DNA of 64,000 bases from Plantago ovata (lineage: Eukaryota > Streptophyta > Magnoliopsida > Lamiales > Plantaginaceae): assembly GCA_028274465.1 (NCBI GenBank), contig CM051455.1:122485462-122549461 (forward strand), in the 5' to 3' direction. Numbering within the stretch: position 1 is the first letter of the stretch; the number at the start of each line of letters is the position of its first letter. The notes beneath the pieces are model-generated. The model was not told the origin of the DNA, searched no databases, and saw only the letters and a list, made by a program, of their open reading frames with translations. Both the position numbers and the translations under genes were made by a program. This document shows, piece after piece, positions 45,282 through 56,549 of the stretch.

Positions 45282-46281
45282 CTAGAAGCAATCTTGGTAA
45301 ACATCCTTCAAGCTTTCATCAGCAATCTTAGGGAATTCTTCACAGTCAGCTTCATAATTTTCAAGAAGCTTTCTGACTTGAAGTTGCATATCCCTTGCAA
45401 GTATGCAAATTAGCTTGAGGTCTGCTGAGGGATCTTGCTTTTTCAAAACTTCAGACCAAATGTGAAGTCCCCAATGACTCGCATGTTCGATTTGGAGATC
45501 ACTCAGATTGTACTTCTTGTAGAATTTCTCAAGATATCTAAAGTATTCATCAACATCTTCGTTTGTCAGATAGAAGAGCTCATATGGAGTCACCATCATT
45601 TTTGGTTTTGCCTTTTTCAGCCATTCATCATAATAATGGGTGACTTCAATTGGCTTGAAGTAAGGTGGTGTGTCTCTTAAATTCTTTGATAGAGCCATCC
45701 TTCTTGTTTTGACTTCAACGTCAAGCCACAGTTTTCTGTCATCAAAGGTATCCAGTGGACAAGGATCTCGTTCTTTAGATGCAACCTTGATCATATTCCA
45801 TTTATCCATTTGTTCAAGAACTGGTCTTGGTAAGTGATCATTTGTAAGGAGAACTTCAAGCTTTAAAATGAAAAAGCCTTGCCTTTTTCGGATTACACTT
45901 TGAGTAGTGTCTTTGTTGCTTGTTTTGGTATATTGTACACCCAAGTCAACAACTTCTCTAGCTTTTCTTTGTTTGCCTCTTGTTCAGTGGCCCTTCTTTG
46001 CCTTCTTCTTTGCTTTGAATTACTATCTTTGTTCTTTGCTGAAGAACCAGAAGATAACAATTTTGTGTTACCAGATGAAGTTAAGGCATTGATGGGTTTT
46101 GCTTTGATAACCTGAGCAATAGTTCTGTCATCATCATCGTCATCATCATTATTTCCTTTATGACTCTCAGGTTGACAGTGTTCTGAAGTGTCAGCAGCAG
46201 TTCTTCTCCTTTTTGGATTTGCTGAACTTCTTTCAGAATCTGTTTCAGCTTTTCTTTTAGAACTTTGCTCAGTGTCAGCAA
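45282..46281 (-). pseudogene. Element B env-like region, C-terminal part
   Basis: Two frames (46281-46081 and 45944-45282) follow each other with shifts between them. The last encodes 220 residues with aromatic and charged segments (FKPIEVTHYYDEWLKKAKPK, NYEADCEEFPKIADESLKDV) and ends 273 bp before the LTR. No transmembrane helix or known domain is evident. It is placed in the env-like region only by position. Function unknown. Confidence 0.5.
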
Positions 46282-46320
46282 GAGGTTCTCTGGGTGGCGG
46301 TCCAGGAAATTTCAGTGGAG

Positions 46321-48250
46321 CTAAAGAGGGAGTAGTAGATGATTTGTCTTTTGAAGATTTTTCTTTGTATCTTCCCCCTTAGACATGGATTGCAACATCG
46401 GTTTGATGTGAGCAGAGAAAAACTCGTTGCAATTTTCAGCAAGAGTATGAAGGCTGTTGTACTTAAGAATCATGTCTTGCTGATCAGAAGTAAGCTTAGA
46501 CAGTTCTTCCTTGATAAAAGCCAAATTCTCCTCATGTCGTCGCTCGTTGTTTACCTTTTCTTCCATGATTGCCCGAGCCTTTGTCAATGCACTTTTAGCT
46601 AGCTTGAGTGCTTTGCTGACATCATCTTCATAGCTCTTGTGATGTAGACTTATATATTTCTGAGCTATAGTAAGAGTAGTAGTGCGTCTCAGCACAGTAG
46701 TCAGTATCTTTTCGATGTTAAGTGGACTCTCTGCAAGCAGTGCATCATCCTCTTCTTGGCATGCTTTGTGAACAACCATTAGTGCCTTGATTCTTGGAGT
46801 AAACTCCTCAACATTTGGAAACGACACTAAGAAGGAGTAAGTGAATGAGCTTTAAGTTCTTTGGCAATTTGGTCATCATTTCTCAGCAAGCGGCTTCTTT
46901 CCTCATCTCCTTCATCAGAATTGATGGACGCTGGAAGAATTTCTACCACTTTTTGTTCTTTTTCTTTTTCCTTTTCTTCTTCATGTGCTGAGAAATCTGA
47001 CAAATCTTCTTCCTCATCAGGTTCATCAAGGCCAGCAACCTTGACGCCTAAGTCTTTTGCCTCAGATACTTTTGGTTGAGTGGTTGCTGAAGGCAACACT
47101 TGAGACTCAACGACTGGAGTTTCACCAGTAGTAGGTGGAAGGGAGGATTCTTCCATGTTATTTACTCCTAAAGATTGAGCAATATCTAGGTGTTGAGTGC
47201 TTGCTACATGAATCTGTAGACTATTCTTCATTGCTCTTTGATAATCTTCATCAGAAACTTCATCTTCCTCATGGTTTGGATCAGTGACCTGAGCTTCGAG
47301 TAAGATTATCTCGGCATCAGAAAACTTTGCTTTGTCTTTAGGCATTTCAGCCCGCTTTCTGGCATATTCTTCTTCAGTCTCAGCAATTTGTTCAGTTGCT
47401 GGAGTGGATCGGTCAGCAGGAGTTGAAGCAGATTCCTGTTGCTTGTTGGGAGGTTGTTCAGCTTCTTGGTTTCCAGCATGTGCTTGATCTTCTTGATCAT
47501 CAACTGACAATTTCTCTCCACCAGCGTCTGGACTAGGACCTTGACTATCATCATCTTCGTCCTTAATGTCCTTTGAATCTTTTGATTCATCATCACTTGA
47601 ATCTTTAGGGACATTCTCATCCTCTTCTTCTTATTCATCATCATCAGTTAAAATAACTAACTCGAGATGTTTGTATTTAGCCTGACTTGTTACCTCTTCT
47701 TCCTCATTGATTTTGTGGGGATCAGCCACCACTGGTACAAATGAACCTTTGAGCATCACAGCTTGTTCAGCTGGAGAGGCACTCTTAAACTTAGCTTTCA
47801 TATTCTCTCTGATTGTGACAACCAGATTAGCATTCATTTGCTGAGAATAAGATAGCTCTTCAAGAAGGATAGAGTGTACGAAAGTCTAGGGCTTGATAAT
47901 AGAGTTTCTCTTCTTTTCATTTGAGAGATGGATGTGAAGATCTGAGAAGTCCATTCTTCTGTACCTTTGCCAGTTGCTGATAGACTTAGCAACTCCTGTC
48001 AAAGTGTTTCTTTTGAAGTTTGAGTACAGTTGATCTGAACTAACTTCATGGACTTCTGTGATGAGAATCGCTTCTTTTATCTCCTTTTGAGCCTGAATAA
48101 AAGCAAAGTTATTTTCAGGAAGGTTTTGGAAAGTAGTTTTAGAGTCTAAAACTGTATCATGAATTACCTGTGTTCTCAGCAAGCTCATGTTGCACACTTG
48201 GTTGTGCAAGTACTACTTCCAATTCAACAGGAGCTGTAGCAGCATCCTTG
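46321..48250 (-). pseudogene. Element B env-like region, acidic and coiled-coil part
   Basis: Successive frames at 48209-47886, 47837-47631, 47510-46827 and 46827-46321 are separated by stops and frameshifts. 47510-46827 is very acidic and rich in Gln, Ser and Thr (HAGNQEAEQPPNKQQESAST). 46827-46321 has heptad-like, charged helices (ALKLAKSALTKARAIMEEKV) typical of a coiled coil. Broken beyond expression; the low-complexity nature argues against an enzyme. Confidence 0.5.
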
Positions 48251-48333
48251 TTTTGTTCATCCTGAAATAACACTTTGTTAGATACAAGTACTAAGTTTTT
48301 AAACTTAGTAAAGTTACCAAAATTTTCATCTAC

Positions 48334-48748
48334 CTACTGAGCAGGAGTTGTAGATTCTGGTGCAGAAGTTTCAGCACTCTTCTGCCTTATATCATGAGAA
48401 GTCTGTAAAGAAACAATAGTATTAACTAAAGATAAAGTATCAGATAAAGAAGTTTTCCTTATTTCTGAGCTAACTACCTGCTGAAGAATGACAGGTGGTG
48501 ACTCAGTCCCTTCAGCATTGTTTGCTTCTTCATTATCTGGGACTAGATCTTTAGCAGACTTATTTTCTTGCTCTAAACGAGAAAGCTGTGTAGCATCAAC
48601 AATCTCCCTTGTCTCTGAATGGACAGGTTGAGCAGAAGCATCTAGACCTCTGAGTTCACTACTTGTCATAAAAAGGTCCACGGACTTGTTGGAGTTATCA
48701 TCAATCTCCATGTCCATTTTCTGGCTTAGGTCAGTCAGTACCAGTTGG
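48334..48748 (-). pseudogene. Element B env-like region, piece 3' of the solo LTR
   Basis: Open frame MDMEIDDNSNKSVDLFMTSS onward, Ser/Glu-rich, 127 residues. In the intact element it was continuous with 50553-50084; the solo LTR at 48754-50078 separates them. It ends at a stop near 48334. Confidence 0.5.
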
Positions 48749-48753
48749 ACTTG

Positions 48754-50078
48754 TGATGAATGTGTATTTTACACTTTCATTTAGGTCTTTTTCACCTATT
48801 TTAGCTATCCTCTATGTTAATTTAGCTATATTTTAGTGCATTTTATTAGAATAGTGTCACGTTTCCCTTTAGCTTTTATTTTACAGGTTTTGGTTGAAAA
48901 ACGAGGATTTCCGGGCAATTATATTGAAGTTGACAAGGAATTGGTGTTCCAGAAGCCTAATTGGAGTATCTGAAGGTTTCCGGATAGGATTTGAAGTCTA
49001 GGGGTCGAACCTGGAGGTTAGAAGGCCACTAGAAGTCAGAAACCGAGTCCGAAAAGGGGAAGAAATCCAAAAACGCGTCGAAAACGCGTAAATTCCCGAG
49101 TTTTTCTCCCGGGCGAATCGCCCGGGATGTGGGGCGAATTGCCCCACACCAGGCGACTCGCCCGGTGTGTGGGGCCCTTCGCCCCACACTAATTCGAACA
49201 TTATATATAGTTGCTCAGTTTTTCTCCGTTTTTCATACTTTTCCAGACCTATTCTCTCACCTTTCTCTGTAGTTCTAGGTAGGAACTTCCCAGAGCCTGT
49301 TCTGGGGTTCATAGCTTAGGAGATACTTTTTCATAGCAGTTTGGAGCTTGTAAGATCGCGATTCTTCGGAGACTGACAACCTTCGGTAACATTGTATCTT
49401 AAAGTTTTTCTACTTATTTTTATATATCTTTCAACATGTTTTCTTCTATGATTTCTGTTGATTGCATGACAACTATGAGTAGCTAAACTTCTCGTTGGTG
49501 ATAGTATGTGAATTCTTAGCGAAGGGTTGATAATTATGCTAATGGCTATATCGCGCATTATACTCCGTGTTATTGCTTTATTTCTTTGATCCATCTAAAT
49601 CTCTATCTTCGTATTGTTGACTAATTATTGCACACAATTGGACAATTTAATAGTCTTTGACCTATCTAAATCTATATCTTCATAGTGTTTAATAATTACG
49701 GAACACAATTGGACAATTTAATAGTCTTTGACCTATCAAAATCTATATCTTCGTCGTGTTTGATAATTACAACAGGACAATTTATTGATCAAAGATCTCC
49801 ATGCAAAACCGAGGAATTTACGCATGATTATTAACCCGTTATGCTTTGAAGGACCATACTATCACCAATCTCCATTATCTGTTAAGAAAAACCTTTGCTA
49901 AACCGTCTGCTATTTTTATATTCTAAATTAGATTAGATAAAGCTATTTATAGTCCTTAGAGATCGACACTCGAGGTTATTCTACTGCTACACTACGGTTT
50001 TCGTTGTAGTTGTGAATTGCCTTTGGCTTAATAACAAATTTATTTGATACGTTGGACCCGACATTAACGCGTTCATCA
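48754..50078 (+). mobile_element. Solo LTR of the C family
   Basis: A single 1325-bp LTR (TGATGAATG ... TTCATCA) is flanked by the exact duplication ACTTG (48749-48753 and 50079-50083), with no internal sequence. It is the product of recombination between the two LTRs of a former element. It is clearly more diverged than the C1 and C2 LTRs, with four GC-rich palindromes (49109-49192), a TATA box at 49203-49208, and a distinct 70-bp repeat (49591-49800). Confidence 0.95.
49591..49800. repeat. 70-bp tandem repeat inside the solo LTR
   Basis: Three copies start at 49591, 49661 and 49732 (CCTATCTAAATCTATATCTT, then TCGTAGTGTT-like, then CAATTGGACAATTTAATAG). C1 and C2 LTRs have two more diverged units at the same place, so copy number varies between family members. 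Confidence 0.85.
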
Positions 50079-50083
50079 ACTTG

Positions 50084-50553
50084 TCAATTGAAGTGAGTGG
50101 TGAACTTGGGCTTACATTCTCAGCATCATGAGATGCATCGTCGAATGGTGCTTCTTGATGAGTTTCAGCAAACTCTTGATTTTGAACAGTTGCAGTCTCA
50201 GCAACTGGTTCTTCAATGATTGCAGCTTTAGCAACTTCCTTTTCTTGACTAGTTGCTATTTCCACAACTGTCTCTTTTTCCTTTGTTTCTTTGCTGGCAA
50301 CGTTTTCAGCAAGTGCAACCTTTCTGAGGTCTGCAGCAATATCACTTGCTGGTTCAAGTGTTGTATCCTCAAGATTATCTACAATGTAGATATCATCAAT
50401 TCTTTCTAAGGCAGGAATTTCATTTCCACTGCCCTGTAGTCTTTCTTCAGTAGATGGATCCAAATTTATTGGATTTGTAGAGGTTTCAGCAAGTGCCTCT
50501 ACAACAACTACTGGAGTGGCTTGCTTTTCAGCAACCACTGGTGTATCATCGTC
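50084..50553 (-). pseudogene. Element B env-like region, piece 5' of the solo LTR
   Basis: Frame TPVVVVEALAETSTNPINLD onward, acidic and rich in Val, Ala, Glu and Thr, in phase with the preceding block after a TAG at about 50554. It contains several TTCAGCAAG motifs in the DNA. Confidence 0.5.
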
Positions 50554-51769
50554 CTATATCTCATGAACGATCGGCACTGACTTTCTTGCCGTCGTTTTCT
50601 TCTTGGGGAAGGTTTTTGTTCTGGCCTTCTTAGGAACAGGATCAGCTGATGAAGCTGCAGTTTGAGTATCATCATCAACTTTTCTCTTCTTTGATCTTTT
50701 GCTAGGTGCTTTAGTGTCAGCAACCGCAACATTATCAGTAGCAGCAGTAGTATCAGCAACGTTTGACTTTGTTGCTTTCTTTGACTGTTTGTCAGCATCC
50801 TTGGGTCCATTCAGCTTGTAGAAAGCTCTTCCCACATTGCATACTGACTTTTTGATCGGCAATGGATTTCTTAGCTTGATCTGGAAATGTTCCAAGATGT
50901 AACAAATTTTCAGTCCATACATCATTGGGAATATAGGTGAGACAGTATTGTCTTCCACCTTGACTTTGAACTTTGAAATACAATCAACAAATCTGTTGAA
51001 GATGTATTTAGCCCAGTTGATGTCGGTTTTGTTCTCATAGATGTGCATCAACAATGGCCATCTTTTCAGGCCGACTTGGTCTATTCCTCCGACTTGGGAG
51101 TCTAAGACTTTAATGAGTAGCAACGCTACTAGACCAATAGAATGACAAAGATGCTTTCTCTTTGTAAACTTGTTCCAAGTAATAGGAGCAATTTCTCCTT
51201 TCTTCATCCGTTCATTTCTGACATCACTGTAGAAGATTTCAATCTCCTCTACAGTGGCAGTGATGTCATCTTCAGTTCCAGTGGTTGGAATCTGAAAGAT
51301 GTTTGCCAAATCAATCCATTTCAGGATGCTTTTCTTTCCCTGAACTGTTGTAGGAATCACTTTTTCAGTGATTCCTTGTTCATCAGTAAGGGTTTGGATT
51401 TCTGCATTGTTGTAGAATTCCATAATATCTATCATACTCACTTTATTTTTGGGGTGAGCAGTGATGAAGAAAAGTAGGCCTTGTTGATTGATGTAATTCA
51501 TCGCCTCAACATTTTCTTCGTCAAGTTCTTGTTCATAGAAGTATCGGATATACTTCTCTTTTGCAAATCCGCCCCATTGCATCATCTGCTCACATTTTTC
51601 AGTGTTGAGATATGCGGGAGGCATGGGTCTTTCGGTGATATGGTTATTGGCTAACACAATTTTCAGTGTTTTTCGCCGGAGATGCGGCCGGAGTAGGAGC
51701 AGTGCTTTTTCCAGCACTGTCTGCCTTTGAGGACTTGGTGTTCTTGGTTTGTTGTCTCTTTGGAGCCAT
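50554..51769 (-). pseudogene. Element B env-like ORF, N-terminal part
   Basis: An ATG at 51769 opens a Lys/Ser/Thr-rich start that shifts frame near 51660. The main frame then runs to 50554. Its central part (YFYEQELDEENVEAMNYI, IMEFYNNAEIQTL, KSILKWIDLANIFQIP) resembles the putative plant transposon protein domain found in env-like ORFs of plant LTR elements. A basic tail (KRSKKRKVDDD, KKARTKTFPKKKTTARK) looks like nuclear localisation signals, which fits a DNA- or nucleus-associated protein better than a membrane envelope. No signal peptide or transmembrane helix seen. Confidence 0.6.
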
Positions 51770-52766
51770 CTATTTATATAGTAAGGTAAGATTGAGGGTA
51801 AGAGTACGAAAAAGATGCTTTTCTTTTTGACCGGAGGTATAGTGTTTCAGAGCACAGGCTAGGGAAATTTTTGCAGAGAAAGGAAATGTGAGTTAAAGAA
51901 TTTTGTCTTTCTCTAACTCTTCATTTATATAGTATCTCTGTTATGTGAGAAACTCAATGGTTTTGAGTTTTCAGCAAGGGTAAAACAGAGATACAACGAG
52001 TTAATGGAGCCTTTGCATTAAATGCGTAGTGGTCCAATAACCCGAAACCGTCAGAGCTTGTTTTCACTTTATAACATTAGCCGTTGGATCATCAACTGCT
52101 TTAAAATCAATGGCCACGATTGCATTTCATGTCATGATTAATAGCGAGTTTATCTGTGCCACGATTGACGTCACATTAGGTTTTACCTTGAATCAAGGGA
52201 TTTTATCTCTTTTACTTAGAAGCTAATAGCTTGCTGAAGTATTAGAGAATCTTTTCAGCAATTTTAATCTTTTTGACTTTAGCAATTAATTTATAAGTAA
52301 CAAGCCTTGTAGTTGCTGAAAGTTTCCCCTTAATCAAATATGTCATTTTTCTTTGGGTCAAAGATATTCCTGAGTTCCCGTCTCAGTAAATCCCTTTTAT
52401 AGTGAGATATTTTAGATAAATTCTTCTTTAGTGAAAACAATCTTGCTCTTTGTTGAGTTCCCATCTCAGATTTATCTTTTGATACTTGAATACATGTTTT
52501 AGTATCCTTGATTGTCTGAATGCCCGTTTCAACAGTCCTTAGATTTTTCTTACTGAATACATGTTTCAGCAAGTGACAAAGTTTCCTAACAAATACCCGG
52601 TTTGAAGGATTTACTTGTTGAATGCCTGTTTCAGCAAACACTTTGTGTACAACCATCTCCTTAGAGGAATCAAGTAGAAAGGGACTTTTCAAGGGATGAT
52701 TAAATCTTTAAGCAACTGTTGGCTTGCTGAATGCCCGTTTCAGCAATCCAATCAAATGTACCCTTT
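51770..52766 (-). other. Element B spacer between pol and env-like ORF
   Basis: The spacer contains repeated degenerate units around GCTGAAACGGGCATTCAGC, at about 52624, 52723, 52526 and 52465. These give the short frame 52692-52330 recurring ETGIQ motifs. The units form imperfect inverted repeats (CTTGCTGAA, six bases, TTTCAGCAA at 52721-52746). I regard this as a regulatory or structured spacer, not a gene. Confidence 0.55.
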
Positions 52767-55128
52767 TTATTGAGGTAGTTCAATCAATCCAAGGTTATAC
52801 CTTAGCATTGCGAACCTATTATCTGGAAGGGGCTTGGTAAAGATGTCAGCAAGTTGATCATCAGTACCTATCTATACAACCTCAATGTCTCCTTTTTCCA
52901 CATGATCTCTAATGAAATGATGTCTAATATCAATGTTCTTTGTCCTTGAGTGGAACTTAGGATTTTGCGTGATAGCAATAACACTTGTATTATCACAAAA
53001 GATTGGTGTTTTCTTTGTAGAAATACTATAATCTCTTAGTTGTTGTTAAATCCATAGGATTTGAGCAGTACAACAACCAGTCGCAATGTATTCAGATTCA
53101 GTGGATGAATTGGCCACACAAGTTTGCTTCTTTCTAAACCATGAAATTAATCTTGTACCTAGAAACTGACAAGTTCCAGAGGTACTTTTTCGATCAAGGG
53201 TTGATCCACCATGGTCAGCACCTGAATAACCAACCAATTTTAATCCAGAATCTTTTGGATACCATAATCCAACATTGACTGTGCCTTTGACATATTTCAG
53301 TATTTTGAGTGCTTTCTTGTAGTGTGATTCTCTAGGATCAGATTGAAACCTTGCACACACACAAACAACATATTGAATGTCCGACCTACTTGCTGTTAGA
53401 TACAACAAGGAACCAATGAGCTTCCTATGCTTGTGTTCATCCACACTTTTTTCTTGTTTAGTATAGCCCAATTTGGTGCCAACACTCATAGGGATCTTTT
53501 CAAGTTTCTCTTCCTCTTTGATCCTGAACTTTATGAGCATTTCCTTTGCATACTTTGCTTGATTTATGAATATTCCATCCTTGAGTTGCTTGACTTGCAA
53601 CCTAGGAAATAATTCAATTTGCCCATCATGCTCATTTCAAACTTGTTTGTCATGAGTTTGGCAAAATCATCACAAAGTTGCTTGTCCTTAGAACCAAAAA
53701 TTATGTCATCCACATAAATCTGGACTAAGAGTATTTTACCATCAAGATTCATGGTAAATAACGTTTTATCAACTTCACCTTTCTTGAAACCATTATCTAG
53801 CAAGAATCTAGCTAAGGTATCATACCAAGCTCTAGGTGCTTGCTTTAGACCATTTACAGCTTTCTGAAGCTTATATACCATCTTGGTTTCTGAGGGAAGT
53901 TCAAAGCCAAGGGGTTGTTCTAGATAGACTTCTTCAGCAAGTTCACCATTTAGGAATGCACTTTTCACATCCATTTGATAAACTATGAAGTCATTATGAG
54001 CAGCAAAGGCTAAGAAAAGTCTAATAGCATCCAATCTTGCAACTGGTGCATAAGACTCATCATAATCCAATCCTTCAGTCTGGCAATAACCTTGAGCAAC
54101 TAAACGTGTTTTGTTCTTTGTTACTTCTCCAGACTCACTCAGCTTGTCTCTGAACACCCACTTTGTACCAATTGCTTTCTTTCCTTCAGCAAGGGGTACA
54201 AGTTTCCAGACTTTGTTCCTTTCAAATTGATCCAGTTCTTCTTGCATTGCCTTGACCCATTCAGAAAGCTTTAAAGCTTCTTCTATGATTTTGGGCTCAA
54301 TTTCTGGAACAAAGCAAGAGAACAAAGCTTCTAACTCAACAACAATTGCTTCTTCAGCAAGTTGTTGCTTGGTAGATAGTTTGGATCTAGTCACTTGGCG
54401 TTTGTCAATATCACCAATCATATCCTTAGAGGGATGATCTCTAATCCATTTGTTAACAGGTTTTCTGCTCTTTGGATCTTGATATGTTTGCGTTTCAGCA
54501 TGTGACTCATCAGCATTACTTGTTCAGTACTACTGGTATCTGGTTGTGTCTCTACTGGAATCGGTTCATCAGCAACTACTTGTTCAGCATTGCTGGTTTG
54601 AGATAATTCGTCAGCAGACACAGGAGGTTCCGTAGTTTCAGCAACATCTGGAGCAACTGCGTCTTTAGCCGGGAATTGCTTATCATGAACTACATTTATC
54701 TTGACATGACTTGGAGTTGGAGTGTCATTGTCAGAATCATCATTAAGTTCAATAGATTTGACATTTCCAGTATTGGATTCAGTTCTTTGCTCGTGTATGA
54801 GTAGTTTCTTCATACATTCTGATATTTCTTCTTCAGCGGGAACTCCTTGTGTCTTTTCATAGAATACAACATGCATTGATTTTTCAATCTTTTGTGCCTT
54901 TTTGTTGTAAATTCTATAAGCTTTGCTATGTAAGGAGTATCCAAGAAATATCGCTTCATCTGCCTTTGGTTGAAATGTCCTTAAATATTCTCTACCATTG
55001 TTAAGAACAAAGCATTTGCAACCAAATACTCTTAGATGAGTGATGTTAGGAGGTCTTCCAACAAATAACTCATAGGGAGTTTTGTTGTATTCCTTAGTTA
55101 TCAAACATCTATTTTGAGTATAGCAGGC
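52767..55128 (-). pseudogene. Element B pol, integrase C-terminus, RT and RNase H
   Basis: This continues the integrase of 63421-64000 across the C2 insertion. In order: integrase C-terminal region (TPYELFVGRPPNITHLRVFG, 55080-54950); an acidic linker; RT ([20 protein letters not shown], catalytic YVDD near 53700-53720); RNase H (STESEYIATG, CDNTSVIAI, HFIRDHVEKGDIE). Breaks: frameshift near 54520, frameshift near 53600, TAA at 53046-53048 and TAG at 52872-52874. The frame closes at 52767. The RT type ([14 protein letters not shown]) fits Sirevirus. Confidence 0.88.
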
Positions 55129-55133
55129 GGTAT

Positions 55134-56405
55134 TTATGAATGTGTATTTTACACTTTCATTCGAGTCTTTTTCACCTATTTTAGCTATCCTCTATGTTAA
55201 TTTAGCTATATTTAAGTGCATTTTATTAGAATAGTGTCACGTTTCCCTTTAGATTTTATTTTACAGGTTTTGGTTGAAAATCGAGGATTTCCGGGCAATT
55301 ATATTGAAGTTGACAAGGAATTGGTGTTCCAGAAGCCTATTTGGAGTATCTGAAGGTTTCCGGATAGGATTTGGAGTCTAGGGCCGAATCTGGAGGTTAG
55401 AAGGCCACTAGAAGACAGAAACCGAGTCCGAAAAGGGGAAGAAATCCAAAAATGCGTCGAAAACGCAGAATTCCGCGGGATTTTCTCTGGGGAGAACCGC
55501 CCTAGATGTGGGGCGAACCGCCCCACAATATTTCGAGGCCTATATATAGTTACTCAGTTTTCTCCGAAATTCATATTTTTCCAAGCCTTCTCTCTCACCT
55601 TTCTCTGTAGTTTTAGGGAGGGACTTCCCAGAGCCTGTTCTGGGGGTCCGTAGCTTAGGAGACACTTTTTCATAGCAGTTTGGAGCTCGTAGGATCGCAA
55701 TTCTTCCGAGATTGACAACCTTCGGTAACATTGTATCTTACAGTTTATTCTACTTATTTTATTATATCTTTCAACATGTTTTCTTCTATGATTTCTGTTG
55801 ATTGCATGCCTATTATGAGTAGCTAAACTTATCGTTAGTGGTAGTATGTGAATTCTTAGCGAAGGGAAGATAATCATGCTAATGGCTATATCGCGCATTA
55901 TACTCCGTGTTATTGCTTTATTTCGTTGATCAGGCTTAAGACCAAAATTCTCGTATGTTGTATTAATTATTATGCACAATTGGACCCTCGTCGACCTGTA
56001 CGCGAGTTTATCTTCGTAGTGTTGAATAATTACGGAACACAATAGAACAGTAGTGCTTGACTTGTCAGAATCGTTATCTTCGTAGTGCTTAATAATTGCA
56101 ACAGGACACTAGATTGATCAAAGATCTCCATGCAAGACCGAGGAATTTACGCATGATTATCGACCCGTTATGCTTTGAAGGATCATACTATCACCAATCT
56201 CCATTATCTGTTAGAAACCCCTTTGCTATTACGTCTGTTGTTTTATATTCTCTAGTTAAATAGATAAAGCTAGTTATAGTCCTGAGAGAACGACACTCGA
56301 GTCATTCTACTGCTACACTACGGTTTTCGTTGTAGTTGTGGATTGCCTTTGGCTAAATAACAAATATATTTGACTGAATCCGGAGCACGACATCCGCGTT
56401 CATCA
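55134..56405 (+). repeat. 5' LTR of C2
   Basis: 1272 bp. The expected TG start reads TT (G to T at 55135), a terminal mutation after insertion. GC-rich palindromes lie at 55490-55527, the first degenerate, next to TATATATAG at about 55542-55550. Confidence 0.92.
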
Positions 56406-56408
56406 AAT

Positions 56409-56426
56409 TGGCGCCGTTGCCGGGGA
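56409..56426 (+). promoter_or_regulatory. Primer binding site of C2
   Basis: TGGCGCCGTTGCCGGGGA starts three bases after the LTR end and is identical to the C1 site. Confidence 0.82.
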
Positions 56427-56549
56427 CAATACTCCTTTTTTCTGTTTAATTTGTTTATATTTTCAGCATCAATTCCTAATTCTATTAGTTTTAGTTTTCC
56501 TTTTTAATCTCTCTCTGATACTGCTTTCCTAGTCTGTTACAGATAGTGT

